Assembly (NCBI RefSeq): GCF_004366075.1
Contig: NZ_SODU01000001.1
Coordinates: 2,997,134 to 3,061,133, forward strand
Direction of reading: 5' to 3'
Source: Kribbella pratensis
GTDB lineage: Bacteria; Actinomycetota; Actinomycetes; Propionibacteriales; Kribbellaceae
DNA: 64,000 bases
In this document: one piece after another, positions 16,112 to 25,407 of the stretch
How positions within the stretch are numbered: the stretch's first letter is position 1
How the letters are laid out: each line of letters opens with the position of its first letter
Made by a program: the position numbers and the translations under genes
The notes under the pieces: generated by a model
What the model was told of the DNA's origin: nothing
The model's input: the letters and a program-made list of their open reading frames with translations, nothing else
Database searches by the model: none

Positions 16112-18192
16112 TTGGCGACCGATCTGACCTTCGGTGTGAGTAGGAACGCGCCGACGTACAGCAGGGCGGCGACGATCAGCAGGCCGTGGAAGCCGATGAT
16201 GAGGGCCGCGTACTCGAGGCAGCCGCCGAGCATCGCGCCGAGCAGGTTCGCCCCGAACGACGCCGTACCGTCGGCGGTGTCGGTGAACCGTTTCGCGAAG
16301 ATCACGTTCGCCGCGAAGATCGGCAGGAACGCGATCAGCACCGCGACCAGCGCCCGCAACCCGACCGGCATCCCGAGCAGCCAGCTGTCCGGGAACACCC
16401 ACGACAACGCGAGCCCGCCGAACAGTACGGCGAACATCACCTTGATCGGTGGTGTCTTGAACCGTCTCGTCACTTCGACCGCCGCGAGCACCGCCACCAG
16501 CACGCCGGCGAACACGATCGCGTTCACGACCCACGTCGTACCGAACAGCAACGCGAACCCGGTGATGCTCTTCGTCTCCAGCAGCATGAACCCGGCCCCG
16601 AGCAGGAACAGGTCCGCGTACGGACGCATCCGCCGGTACGACGCGCCGCCGCCGGCGATCCCGACGCCGACGAGACCGGCGACCAGGATCAGTCCGAGCG
16701 TGACGAGGTAGAGCGACGGGATCCGGTCCGTGAACAGGTACAGGAACGGCCGGTTGTCCGTGGCCGGCGGCGGCGTCTGCGCGGTCGCACCGGCCCACTC
16801 GGCGGAACAGTTCTGGTCCTGCTCGGTCAGGCCGACCGTCACGACCGCCTGCTGCAGACCGTCGCCGATCTTGTCCACGCACGGCTTGTGCCCGAATGCG
16901 TGCTGCGCCGTCGACGCGAGCCGGTCGATCAGCCAGGTCTCGCGGTAGTAGTTGTACATCGCGAACGCACCACCCGGGTTCAGGTGGTCACGCGCCGACT
17001 CGAACGCCTGCTGCGTGAACAGGTAGCTCTCCAGCCGCAGCGAGCTGGCGCCGTTGACCAGCGTCAACGAGTCCGGCAGCGCCAGCAGGATCAGGTCGTA
17101 CTTCTTGTCCGTCCGGGACAGGAACGCCCGCCCGTCGTCGATGTGCGAGCTCACCCGCGGGTCCTGGTAGGGGCGGTCGGGGTGCAGCGCCTTGCCGAGG
17201 TCCCGGATCCGCGGGTCGATCTCGACCGCGTCGACGTGCTGCGCGCCCTTCTTCAGCGCGATCGCCACGTCCGAGCCCGAGCCGGCGCCGATGATCAGCA
17301 CGTTCTTCGGCTGCTTGCCCGCGGTCGCCCGCTCGTACGGCAGCCCGTACTGCGGCTCCCACTGCAGGCGCGCGTCGGCCGGGATCGCCTGCTGGTGCGG
17401 TACGCCGTTCACCGTGATGGTCAGCAGCGGCACACCCTCCCAGGTGTACTGCTTCGTCTGCACCTTGTAGTACGGCGACCAACTGTTGTCGGACTTGGTC
17501 GACTCCTTGAACAGCACCCCGAGCATCACGAGCAGCGGCGCCAGCACCATCGCGGCGCTCAGCGCGGTAGCGACCGCCCGCCGGCCGGCTCCGGACGACC
17601 GCGGGATCATCAGCACCGCGAACACGACCGTGACGATGAGCCCCCACCAGATCGGCGGAGCGCCCAGGAACGACAGCGCGGTGAACGTGACGATCCCGAT
17701 CAACGATCCGACCAGGTCGAAGCGGTACGCCGTCAGCCGCGGAAGCTCCGCGAAACAACGGCCGACCAGCTCCGCGGGACCGGCCAGCACCACGGCGGCC
17801 GCGACGAAGATGATCGGCAGGATCACCCAGACGGGCGGGCCGGTGGTGTTCAGGCTGGTGAAGTAGATCACGCTCGACGAGCTGCCGCGGTCGACCGTGA
17901 CCGGCTTCCACGCGATCACCAGTACCAGCAGGCCCAGCATGATCGGCGAGTAGTACGGCAGCCGTTTCGCGCGGCCGGAGCGCAGGACGCCGATCCCGAT
18001 CCCGAGGAACGAGCCGAGCAGCACGAAGTTCGAGAAGTAACTCAGATGGACGACGTTGGAACCGGTCCAGCGGATCAGCGCGAGCTCGACGAACAGCATC
18101 AGCGCGCTGGACGCGACCAACCGCGTCCGAACTCCGAACGGGCTCGGCCAACCGGTCGTGACGACGTGATCAGTAGCGGAGTCGACTGCCAT
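16108..18192 (-). CDS. Membrane-embedded spermidine-synthase-like protein
   Basis: A 694-aa protein with an N-terminal block of membrane helices (residues about 25-240), a soluble polyamine-synthase-like SAM domain (about 260-480) and further helices to the C-terminus. The soluble domain contains VLIIGAGSGSDV, VDAVEIDPRI and DDGRAFL, the nucleotide-binding pattern of SpeE proteins. Such fusions are known as membrane spermidine-synthase-like proteins and their reaction is generally undetermined. The GTGA overlap with a downstream methyltransferase suggests a shared small-molecule or lipid modification. True spermidine synthesis is not claimed. Confidence 0.8.
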   Translation of the reverse strand: MAVDSATDHVVTTGWPSPFGVRTRLVASSALMLFVELALIRWTGSNVVHLSYFSNFVLLGSFLGIGIGVLRSGRAKRLPYYSPIMLGLLVLVIAWKPVTVDRGSSSSVIYFTSLNTTGPPVWVILPIIFVAAAVVLAGPAELVGRCFAELPRLTAYRFDLVGSLIGIVTFTALSFLGAPPIWWGLIVTVVFAVLMIPRSSGAGRRAVATALSAAMVLAPLLVMLGVLFKESTKSDNSWSPYYKVQTKQYTWEGVPLLTITVNGVPHQQAIPADARLQWEPQYGLPYERATAGKQPKNVLIIGAGSGSDVAIALKKGAQHVDAVEIDPRIRDLGKALHPDRPYQDPRVSSHIDDGRAFLSRTDKKYDLILLALPDSLTLVNGASSLRLESYLFTQQAFESARDHLNPGGAFAMYNYYRETWLIDRLASTAQHAFGHKPCVDKIGDGLQQAVVTVGLTEQDQNCSAEWAGATAQTPPPATDNRPFLYLFTDRIPSLYLVTLGLILVAGLVGVGIAGGGASYRRMRPYADLFLLGAGFMLLETKSITGFALLFGTTWVVNAIVFAGVLVAVLAAVEVTRRFKTPPIKVMFAVLFGGLALSWVFPDSWLLGMPVGLRALVAVLIAFLPIFAANVIFAKRFTDTADGTASFGANLLGAMLGGCLEYAALIIGFHGLLIVAALLYVGAFLLTPKVRSVAK

Positions 18193-18267
18193 GCGGGGCG
18201 ACGTTACCGGATATCGAAGTGCTCTGCGTCACCCCGCAGGCATCGTTACTTTCTGTTCGAACAACCG

Positions 18268-19101
18268 TCAGTGACGACGGGCGGGCTTCGGGAGTTCGCA
18301 GCCGGACTTGTTGAGGTCGATGGTGCGGTTCGCGGTCAGGCAGGTGTAGAGCCACCAGGTCTGCTGGCCGTACGCCGCACCTTGTTCGACGGTGACGTTG
18401 CCGTCGGCGTCCACCTCGCACGGGTTGTTGACCGTGCACTGCTCGCCGTCCTCGTTGCCGGTGTTGTTGATGCCGATCACCTCACCGGTCGAGGTGCTGA
18501 CCACCGGCGATCCCGACGTACCGCCGATCGTCTCGCAGCCGGGCTGCTGGTACTTGATCGAGTTCTGCCAGGTCCAGTCGCCCTCGCGGAGCTGCGGGAT
18601 CGTCGCCTGCACCGAGCAGGTGTAGATCCGCTTCCAGTACCCGGACACCACGGCCATGCCGGCGCCGTCCGCGGGGCCCTGCTTGGCCAGCGTCAACGGG
18701 GACACGTTCAGGCGGCTCTTGATCGACGCGTAGGACTCGTTGACCTCGTACACGATCATGTCGGTCTTGGTCATCGTGCCGAACAGGATCCGCGCGGCGC
18801 GGACCGTACCGGCCCGGCCGGAGTCCGGGTTGAGCAGCGTGATCGAGCGCGTCGACGTCTTGTTCACCAGGACCTGGCCGGGCTGCAGGAACCCGCCCTC
18901 GTAGCAGTGCCCGTTGGTGAGGACGAGCGCCTTGTCGGTGGCGACCGATTCGGCGTACCGGACCAGCGACGCGGAGCAGTTGCTGAGCGCGGCGATGCCG
19001 GTGAAGTCGGCGCCTGGCGCCGCGGCTTGGGCGGAGGTGGTGCCGAGGAGCGTTGTCGTCGCGACCGCTGTGGCGGCCAGGAGCGTACGGAACAGTTTCA
19101 T
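18268..19101 (-). CDS. Secreted trypsin-like serine protease
   Basis: A 277-aa precursor with a Sec signal peptide (basic start, hydrophobic core, cleavage after AQA near residue 26). The chymotrypsin-fold triad is visible: His65 in LTNGHCYEG, a probable Asp114 in TKTDMIVY, and the serine of GGTSGSP at about 196. Several cysteines suggest disulfides. It is related to V8/trypsin-like secreted peptidases. It stands alone between divergent or unrelated genes. Confidence 0.85.
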   Translation of the reverse strand: MKLFRTLLAATAVATTTLLGTTSAQAAAPGADFTGIAALSNCSASLVRYAESVATDKALVLTNGHCYEGGFLQPGQVLVNKTSTRSITLLNPDSGRAGTVRAARILFGTMTKTDMIVYEVNESYASIKSRLNVSPLTLAKQGPADGAGMAVVSGYWKRIYTCSVQATIPQLREGDWTWQNSIKYQQPGCETIGGTSGSPVVSTSTGEVIGINNTGNEDGEQCTVNNPCEVDADGNVTVEQGAAYGQQTWWLYTCLTANRTIDLNKSGCELPKPARRH

Positions 19102-19381
19102 GGGGGCGGTTTCCTCACTGTTTGTGCTTGCAGCACTTCGTAACCCATCCCCCGGCCGGTCTCCATCACAGTTGCGTGAAACCGGCTGTCCACAGGGTCA
19201 TCGCAGGGGTTTTCCTGCGCTCCGTGTCAGGACTGCTACTCTTCGTTTCCGGATCCGCCCGGTCTCGAACCATCGGCCACCACGGCACGTCGTACCTGAT
19301 GACGAGGAACGACAAGGTACGGTCGATCGGCAGCAGCCCGCCGCCCGACGGCGTTGGATTTTCAGGGAACGGAAGGACGTC
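19102..19381. other. Intergenic region between protease and LCP gene
   Basis: About 280 bp between the divergent protease and LCP genes, so it must hold both promoters. No convincing open frame was found and no strong palindrome was seen. A purine-rich GGAACGGAAGGA precedes the LCP start at 19382. Confidence 0.5.
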
Positions 19382-20866
19382 ATGCCGCAGGAGACACCAG
19401 ACCTGCGCAACCTCCGCGAGCCGGTGCGGTTCAGGCGGGCGCTGACGCTGTTGCTGATGACGCTGGTCCTGCCCGGATCGGCGCAGATCGTCGCGGGCTC
19501 GCGGAAGACCGGCCGCTGGGTCTGGCGGGTGGTCGCCGGCCTGATCGCGATCGTGATCTTCTTCGTGGTCCTCGGCCTGATCTGGCGGTCCGGCACGATC
19601 AACATCCTGGCCCGCCCGGGCACGCTGCGGATCGTCCAGGTGCTGCTGATCCTGCTCGCGGTCGGCTGGGCGGCGCTGTTCGTGGACGCCTACCGGCTCG
19701 GTCAGCCGCTGACGCTGGAGCGGAACCACCGCCTGATGACCAGCATCATGGACGGTGTCCTGATCTTCGTCGTCGTCGGCGCCCTGATCTACGCCAGCGT
19801 GATCGTGAACACCCAGCGCGACTTCGTCGCCAGCGTGTTCGGCAACGGGCAGAAGTCGAAGGCCGACAAGGGCCGCTACAACGTGCTGCTGATGGGCGGC
19901 GACTCCGGCGCGGACCGGATCGGCACCCGTCCGGACAGCATGACCGTGGCGAGCATCGACGCGGACACCGGCCGGACCGTCCTGATCGGCCTCCCGCGGA
20001 ACCTGTCCAAGGTGCCGTTCCCCGCCGGTACGGCGATGGCGAAACAGTTCCCCGAGGGCTTCAAGTGGAAGAACTGCGGCGCGGAATGCCTGCTGAACGC
20101 GGTCTACACGTACGCCGCCGATCACAAGAACCTGTTCCCCGGCGACGCGAACCCCGGTGAGACCGCGACCATGCAGGCCGTCGAGGCCGTCACCGGGCTG
20201 AAGCTCAACTACTACGTGCTGATCGACCTGGCCGGGTTCCGCGACCTGCTGAACGCGGTCGGCGGTATCACCCTGGACATCGGCAAGCGGGTCCCGATCG
20301 GCGGCGGCAGCTCGCCGATCAAGGGCTACATCGAGGCCGGCAAGAACCAGCACCTGGACGGGTACCACGCGCTCTGGTTCGCCCGTTCCCGGGCCGAGTC
20401 GTCGGACTACGAGCGGATGGCCCGGCAGAAGTGCGTGATGTCCGCGATGCTGAACCAGCTGTCCCCGCAGACCGTGCTGACCAAGTTCCAGGGCATCGCC
20501 TCGGCCAGCAAACAGGTGGTCAAGACCAACATCCCGGCGGGTGAACTGGGCACTTTCACCGATCTCGCGCTGGACGCGAAGAAGCTGCCGGTGTCAAGCT
20601 TCTCCGCGGTCCCGCCGCTGATCCACACCGGCGACCCGGACTTCGCGCTGATCCGCACCAAGGTCGCGGAGACCATCGCGAAGTCCGAATCGCTGGACAA
20701 GGACGGCTCGGGAGGAGACGGTAAGACTTCGAGCACTCCGCGTAGCAGCACCAGCACCGCCCCGACCACCAGTACGACGAAGAAGCCGAGCACCAAGAAG
20801 CCGACCACCTCACCGACCACACCCGCCGCTGGCGTCGACGACGTCGCATCGATCTGTAAGGCCTGA
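19382..20866 (+). CDS. LytR-CpsA-Psr (LCP) family cell-wall glycopolymer ligase
   Basis: A 494-aa membrane protein that should attach undecaprenyl-linked wall glycopolymers to peptidoglycan outside the membrane. Four hydrophobic segments lie within residues 18-150, more than the single anchor common in the family. The LCP domain follows (about 160-330) with NVLLMGGDSGADR, RPDSMTV and LPRNL, including the conserved Asp and Arg that handle pyrophosphate. A Ser/Thr/Pro/Lys-rich tail occupies about 440-480. A glycosyltransferase gene starts 6 bp downstream, supporting a joint role in wall glycan synthesis. Confidence 0.9.
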   Translation: MPQETPDLRNLREPVRFRRALTLLLMTLVLPGSAQIVAGSRKTGRWVWRVVAGLIAIVIFFVVLGLIWRSGTINILARPGTLRIVQVLLILLAVGWAALFVDAYRLGQPLTLERNHRLMTSIMDGVLIFVVVGALIYASVIVNTQRDFVASVFGNGQKSKADKGRYNVLLMGGDSGADRIGTRPDSMTVASIDADTGRTVLIGLPRNLSKVPFPAGTAMAKQFPEGFKWKNCGAECLLNAVYTYAADHKNLFPGDANPGETATMQAVEAVTGLKLNYYVLIDLAGFRDLLNAVGGITLDIGKRVPIGGGSSPIKGYIEAGKNQHLDGYHALWFARSRAESSDYERMARQKCVMSAMLNQLSPQTVLTKFQGIASASKQVVKTNIPAGELGTFTDLALDAKKLPVSSFSAVPPLIHTGDPDFALIRTKVAETIAKSESLDKDGSGGDGKTSSTPRSSTSTAPTTSTTKKPSTKKPTTSPTTPAAGVDDVASICKA

Positions 20867-20872
20867 CCTGAT

Positions 20873-21877
20873 ATGCCGCTGTCCCACTGGCCACCCGTGT
20901 CCGTCGTGATGCCCGTGCTGAACGAGGAACGCCATCTCGAGGAGGCGGTCGGCCGCGTCCTCGAGCAGGACTACCCCGGCAACCTGGAGGTCGTCCTCGC
21001 GATCGGTCCGAGCAAGGACCGGACGCAGGAGATCGCGGACAAGCTGGCCGAGAAGGACCACCGGATCAGCATCGTGCCGAACCCGACCGGCAAGACGCCG
21101 GCCGCGCTGAACGTCGGCATCGCGCACGCCAAGCACGACATCCTGGTCCGGGTCGACGGGCACGGCGCGCTCACCGACGGGTACATCACCCGCGCGGTGG
21201 AAGTGCTGGAGGAGAGCGGCGCGGACAACGTGGGCGGCGTGATGGCCGCCGAGGGCCGGACCCCGACCGAGATGGCGGTCGCCTGCGCGTACCGCTCCCG
21301 GCTGGGTCTGGGCGCGTCGACGTTCCACCAGGGCGGCAAGGCCGGCCCGGCCGACACCGTGTACCTCGGGGTGTTCAGGCGGGCCGCGCTGGAGCGGGTC
21401 GGCGGGTTCGACGAGACCATGCACCGGGCCCAGGACTGGGAGCTCAACTACCGGATCCGCAAGACCGGCGGCCTGATCTGGTTCAGCCCGGACCTGTCCG
21501 TCACGTACCGGCCGCGGTCGTCGCTGTCCGCGGTGGCGAAGCAGTTCTTCCACACCGGCCAGTGGCGCCGCGAGGTGGTCCGCCGGCACCCGGAGACCGC
21601 CAGCAAGCGGTATCTGGCACCGCCGGTCGCGGTCATCGGCCTGGCGGTCGGCACCATCCTCGGCATCATCGGCCTGGCCACCGGCATCAGCTGGCTGGAC
21701 CTCGGCTTCCTGGCCCCGATCGGGTACGCCGTCCTGCTGCTGGTCGGCTCCGCCGTCGAAGGCCGCTACCTGCCGTGGAAGGCTCTCGCCTGGCTCCCCC
21801 TGGTCTGCGCGACCATGCACGTCTCCTGGGGCCTCGGCTTCCTGATCGGCCTCCGAGAGAAGCCGAAGGCCGTCTAG
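20873..21877 (+). CDS. Family 2 glycosyltransferase with membrane tail
   Basis: A 334-aa GT-A fold enzyme. The N-terminus VSVVMPVLNEE is the classic GT2 start, VRVDGHG near residue 91 holds the metal-binding DxD-like motif, and QDWELNYR is the acceptor-side acidic motif. Two to three membrane helices occupy residues about 245-325. It probably extends a lipid-linked glycan at the inner membrane face. It is 6 bp downstream of the LCP gene. Its stop shares CTAG with the stop of the convergent ABC ATPase gene. Confidence 0.88.
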   Translation: MPLSHWPPVSVVMPVLNEERHLEEAVGRVLEQDYPGNLEVVLAIGPSKDRTQEIADKLAEKDHRISIVPNPTGKTPAALNVGIAHAKHDILVRVDGHGALTDGYITRAVEVLEESGADNVGGVMAAEGRTPTEMAVACAYRSRLGLGASTFHQGGKAGPADTVYLGVFRRAALERVGGFDETMHRAQDWELNYRIRKTGGLIWFSPDLSVTYRPRSSLSAVAKQFFHTGQWRREVVRRHPETASKRYLAPPVAVIGLAVGTILGIIGLATGISWLDLGFLAPIGYAVLLLVGSAVEGRYLPWKALAWLPLVCATMHVSWGLGFLIGLREKPKAV

Positions 21878-22629
21878 CTCCTTGTTGACTTGATGTAGGC
21901 GGCTACGACTTCGTCGACGGGGCCGTCGAGTTTGAGTACGCCAGCGTCGAGCCAGAGGGCGCGGTTGCAGGTCTCCTGCACCACGTCCAGGCTGTGGCTG
22001 ACCAGGAACACCGTGCCGGCCTGGTCGCGGAGCTCCTTGATCTTGCGTTCCGAGCGGACCCGGAACTCGGCGTCACCGGTCGCCAGCGCCTCGTCGACGA
22101 GCAGGATGTCGTGCGTCTTCGCGGACGCGATCGCGAACTTCAGCCGGGCCGCCATCCCGGAGGAGTACGTCGACATCGGCAGGTCGATGAAGTCGCCGAT
22201 GCCGGAGAACTCGACGATCTCGTCGTACCGGCGCTGGATCTCGGCCGCGGACATGCCCATCGCGAGGCAGCCGAGGACGACGTTGCGGTCGCCGGTGAGG
22301 TCGTTCATCATCGCCGCGTTGACGCCGAGCAGCGACGGCCGGCCGCCGGTGTAGACAGCCCCTGCCGCGGGCGGCAGCAGCCCGGCGATCGCGCGGAGCA
22401 TCGTCGACTTCCCGGAGCCGTTGCGCCCGATCACGCCGATCGCGTCACCCTTGTACGCCGTGAAGCTGACGCTCTTGACCGCGTGCACCTCGCGGATCGT
22501 CGGCCGGTCCTGGCGCTTCACGATCCGGCGCAGCGCGGTCGCCGCCGTACCCTTGCCGCCCTGTCCGGCGATCACCTTGTAGATGATGTCCAACCGGTCG
22601 GCGATGACCGTTGGTTCAGCCTCGCCCAT
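21874..22629 (-). CDS. ABC transporter ATP-binding protein, polysaccharide/teichoic-acid export type
   Basis: A 251-aa ATPase of the TagH/Wzt group. It has Walker A GRNGSGKST at about residues 68-76, the signature STYSSGMAARLKFA, Walker B ILLVDEA and the switch histidine in FLVSHS. The C-terminal sugar-binding domain of long Wzt proteins is missing, so the substrate is probably recognised elsewhere. The gene overlaps the end of the permease gene by 14 bp. With the LCP and GT2 genes opposite, the likely cargo is a lipid-linked wall polysaccharide. Confidence 0.9.
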   Translation of the reverse strand: MGEAEPTVIADRLDIIYKVIAGQGGKGTAATALRRIVKRQDRPTIREVHAVKSVSFTAYKGDAIGVIGRNGSGKSTMLRAIAGLLPPAAGAVYTGGRPSLLGVNAAMMNDLTGDRNVVLGCLAMGMSAAEIQRRYDEIVEFSGIGDFIDLPMSTYSSGMAARLKFAIASAKTHDILLVDEALATGDAEFRVRSERKIKELRDQAGTVFLVSHSLDVVQETCNRALWLDAGVLKLDGPVDEVVAAYIKSTRS

Positions 22630-23497
22630 AGCGGTCCTCCGCCTGCCAGAAGTACCAGAACCCCGACGCCAGCATCACGAACGACCAGACGATCGCGATC
22701 GACCAGGCGTGCGGCAGCTGGTTCGGTTCGTGCTCCTCGAGCAGCGACCGCCGGATGATGTCGATGTACGCCGAGATCGGGTTGAACGCGAGCACCTGGA
22801 TCACCCAGCCCGGCGCGTCGACCTGGTTCAGCTTGGCCGGCAGCGAGAAGAAGATCCCGGACGCGTACAGCCAGGTGCGGGTGACGAACGGCAGCAGTTG
22901 CGTGATGTCGGAGACGAACGTCCCGATCCGCGCGAAGACCAGCGTGATCCCGATGTTGAACATGACCTGCAGCAGCATCGCCGGTACGACGAGCAGCCAG
23001 CTCCACGCGGGCCCGTCGGTGAACCCGACGACCACGAACAGGATGCCGAGCGACACCAGCATCTGGTTCAGCTCGTTCAGCACGTAGGCGAGCGGAAGGG
23101 TCGCGCGCGGGAAGTGCAGGGTGCGGATCAGCGACAGGTTCAGCGCGAGTGATCGCGAGCCTTCGGTCATGCAGCGCTGCGTGAACGTGAACACGAAGAT
23201 TCCGCTGAGCAGGAACGCGACGTAGTTGTCGATCCCGTTCTTCGTGCCGAGCAGAACCCCGAAGGCGAGGTAGTAGACGGCCGCGTTGAGCAGCGGCGTC
23301 AGCACCTGCCAGATCGACCCGAGGCGAGCTCCGGCGTACATGGCGTACGTGCGGGCGGCAGCGTAGCTGACGACGAACTGGCGACGGCTCCACAACTCGT
23401 GCAGGTACGAGCCGAGCGGCGGGCGGACGGAGCTCTTGGAGAGTCCGTACCGTCGAGCCAGCGCCGCTGCGTCTGTCGCCCCGGTTGGCCCGGTCAT
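22616..23497 (-). CDS. ABC-2 type permease, polysaccharide export
   Basis: A 293-aa inner-membrane permease of the TagG/Wzm type with a cytoplasmic N-terminus and about six membrane helices. Typical segments are the amphipathic region before the first helix, GIFVFTFTQRCM, and FNPISAYIDIIRRSL near the C-terminus. The start at 23497 is the first ATG in a plausible position and lies inside the start-codon repeat and a long hairpin. It pairs with the adjacent ATPase to move polysaccharide across the membrane. Confidence 0.88.
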   Translation of the reverse strand: MTGPTGATDAAALARRYGLSKSSVRPPLGSYLHELWSRRQFVVSYAAARTYAMYAGARLGSIWQVLTPLLNAAVYYLAFGVLLGTKNGIDNYVAFLLSGIFVFTFTQRCMTEGSRSLALNLSLIRTLHFPRATLPLAYVLNELNQMLVSLGILFVVVGFTDGPAWSWLLVVPAMLLQVMFNIGITLVFARIGTFVSDITQLLPFVTRTWLYASGIFFSLPAKLNQVDAPGWVIQVLAFNPISAYIDIIRRSLLEEHEPNQLPHAWSIAIVWSFVMLASGFWYFWQAEDRYGRG

Positions 23498-23580
23498 GGG
23501 GCCCCCGGCCTGGACTGAGGTGCGCAGGGAGCGAAGCGACCGGAGCGACGAGGGAAGGCCGGGGACCAAGGCCCCATGAC
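23493..23580. repeat. Start-codon repeat copy 2 within a long inverted repeat
   Basis: 23493-23543 matches 12912-12963. In addition the whole stretch is bounded by GTCATGGGGCC (23493-23503) and its exact complement GGCCCCATGAC (23570-23580), with further pairing CCCGGCC/GGCCGGGG inside. The permease start codon (CAT at 23495-23497) is in the left arm, so mRNA from an upstream promoter would bury the start in a stem. Confidence 0.7.
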
Positions 23581-23667
23581 CCGCCGCGCCGGAGGTGCGG
23601 CATCCAGCACAGCGGCGGTTGGCATTGCGACAATGTACTGCGCTGTGTGACGTGCCTGTGACGCAGG

Positions 23668-24369
23668 TCAGGCCACTAAGCGGGCTCTCAGCTTCTCGAG
23701 GTCCTCGTCGGTCAGTCCACCGTGCCGCAGGTATGCCTCGGGTCCGCCGTACTCCTCGTCCAGATGCCGCAGGATCGCGACGATCGACTCGGCCCGGGTG
23801 TCCCGGAACTCGATCATCTCCGGGTGCTTCGCGACGTCCGGTTCCTCGGCGAGCTGCTCCTCCAGCCAATGCGCGAGCCGCGACTGCGTGAGGTAGTAGT
23901 CGGCGACGATCTCTTCCTCGGGTACGCCGGCCACACTCAGCGCCAGCGCGACGATCATGCCGGTGCGGTCCTTGCCGCCGTGGCAGTGGACGACCACGGC
24001 ACCGTCCTGCTCGTCCGCGATCGCCTTCACCGCGGCCGCGAACAACTCCGGCCGCTTGTCCAGCATCCACGTGCACGCCGCGACGATGGTCGCCTGCCCG
24101 TGGTCCGGGTCCGCCAGATCCGCCAGCGACTGCCGCACCGCCAACGGCGTACCGGTGAACGGCGTCGGCGCGATCGCGACCTCGCCGTCACCGCGCAGGT
24201 CCAGGATCCGGCTGACCCCGGAGCGACGTACCGCCTCGATGCCGTCCGCGTTCAGGTACTGCAGGCTGTCCGCCCGGATCAGCACGCCCTCGCGCACCAC
24301 CCGTCCGTCGGCGGTCGGCAGGCCGCCCACGTCGCGGACGTTGCGGCATCCGGGCCAGTCGAGATCCAT
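23668..24369 (-). CDS. Tyrosine/serine-type protein phosphatase (Y_phosphatase3-like)
   Basis: A 233-aa enzyme with N-terminal NVRDVGGLPT, typical of the PtpB-like bacterial family, and the catalytic P-loop HCHGGKDRTGM, which supplies the CX5R cysteine and arginine (about residues 134-144). Mycobacterial PtpB homologues also act on phosphoinositides, so the natural substrate here is open. ATG 24369 lies 5 bp after the stop of the membrane-protein gene, so the two may be co-transcribed. Confidence 0.85.
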   Translation of the reverse strand: MDLDWPGCRNVRDVGGLPTADGRVVREGVLIRADSLQYLNADGIEAVRRSGVSRILDLRGDGEVAIAPTPFTGTPLAVRQSLADLADPDHGQATIVAACTWMLDKRPELFAAAVKAIADEQDGAVVVHCHGGKDRTGMIVALALSVAGVPEEEIVADYYLTQSRLAHWLEEQLAEEPDVAKHPEMIEFRDTRAESIVAILRHLDEEYGGPEAYLRHGGLTDEDLEKLRARLVA

Positions 24370-24374
24370 CGCGT

Positions 24375-25052
24375 TCACCTGTCCTGTGGGCGGTTCTGCG
24401 GGCGGTCCGGGTTCGGGCCCGGGTTGTACGGCGGGGGCGCCGGGAAGGTGTGGTTCTGCTGCGGGGGCACCGGCGGGTACGGGTAGTTGCCGGGGGCACC
24501 TGGCTGGCCGGGGAAGGTGTTCGCCGGACGGTTGCGCCGGCGCTTCTTGACCGCGCCGACGGTCAGGAACGTGATGCCGAGCCCGAGGAAGATCAGGAAC
24601 GAGAACACGGTGCCGAGGATCGACAGTACGAACGCGAAGACGGACGACTTCGGACCGGCGGCGTAGGTCGCACTGGTCTCGTCGTCGGTGCACGAGATGC
24701 TGTAATCCCCGGCCGGCACGGTCTGCGTCGACCGCGCCACGACGTACCAGCTCTCGCCGTTGATCGTGATCGTCTCCGAGCCGGTCGGCGGCTTGATCGG
24801 TACGTCGTTGCCGTTCGCGTCCTGAACCTCGCACGGCGGGTTCAGCACCGGGATCGACGCGTAGATCGTCAACCCTTCTTTCTTCAGGTGCACGACCCCG
24901 CCCTCGATCGACTGCGGCGTCCGCGGCGCGGTCACGACGATCCGCCATACGAAGAACCCGACCACCAACGCGCCGACGACGAAACAGGCGATGCCGACCT
25001 TCGGCAGAACCGACTTCTTGGGCGCCGCGGGCGGAGGGGGATACATCGTCAT
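24375..25052 (-). CDS. Two-helix membrane protein with proline-rich tail
   Basis: A 225-aa protein of unknown family. A Pro-rich N-terminus is followed by a membrane helix at about 18-38. An extracytoplasmic domain of about 90 residues comes next, with two Cys that could pair. A second helix lies at about 136-165, then a basic stop-transfer RRRNR and a Pro/Asn-rich cytoplasmic tail. ATG at 25052 or the third codon could be the start. It lies just upstream of the phosphatase gene and could tether or regulate it, which is inference. Confidence 0.7.
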   Translation of the reverse strand: MTMYPPPPAAPKKSVLPKVGIACFVVGALVVGFFVWRIVVTAPRTPQSIEGGVVHLKKEGLTIYASIPVLNPPCEVQDANGNDVPIKPPTGSETITINGESWYVVARSTQTVPAGDYSISCTDDETSATYAAGPKSSVFAFVLSILGTVFSFLIFLGLGITFLTVGAVKKRRRNRPANTFPGQPGAPGNYPYPPVPPQQNHTFPAPPPYNPGPNPDRPQNRPQDR

Positions 25053-25083
25053 ACCCGCACGGTATCCGCTCCGAGGACCGGGC

Positions 25084-25407
25084 TTAAGGGACGCCGAGGA
25101 GTCTCAAGCCTGCTGCGGTTGCGGCGGCGGCAACGACCACGAGCACGAAGGGGGCCTTGCGCCAGGCGAGGATGCCGCCGACCAGGACGCCGGCTGGACG
25201 CGCGATGCCTGCCGGGCCGTGGCCCTCCGTCAGGGCGGATGTGGCGACCAGTGCGGTCAGCAGGACGATCGCGGCGGCGGCGAGAAACTGCTGCGCGCGC
25301 TCCGGCATCTCGAACCGGCTCCGTAGCGCCGGTCCCGCGAACCGCATGGAAAAGGTGCCGACAGCAAGCACCCCGATCGCGACCAGTACCAGTGGAGTGT
25401 TATTCAT
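25084..25407 (-). CDS. azlD: AzlD-family branched-chain amino-acid exporter subunit
   Basis: A 107-aa protein of four hydrophobic segments with the family pattern FSMRFAGPAL and LTEGHGP. AzlD is the small partner of AzlC; together they export branched-chain amino acids and analogues. It overlaps azlC by 8 bp, so the two are translationally coupled. Cargo specificity is inferred from the family only. Confidence 0.85.
   Translation of the reverse strand: MNNTPLVLVAIGVLAVGTFSMRFAGPALRSRFEMPERAQQFLAAAAIVLLTALVATSALTEGHGPAGIARPAGVLVGGILAWRKAPFVLVVVAAAATAAGLRLLGVP

Noticed and set aside
16186..19143. A 985-codon plus-strand frame opposite the spermidine-synthase-like and protease genes
   Set aside because: It is an antisense shadow of two well-supported genes, with extreme Arg/Gln content and no domain.
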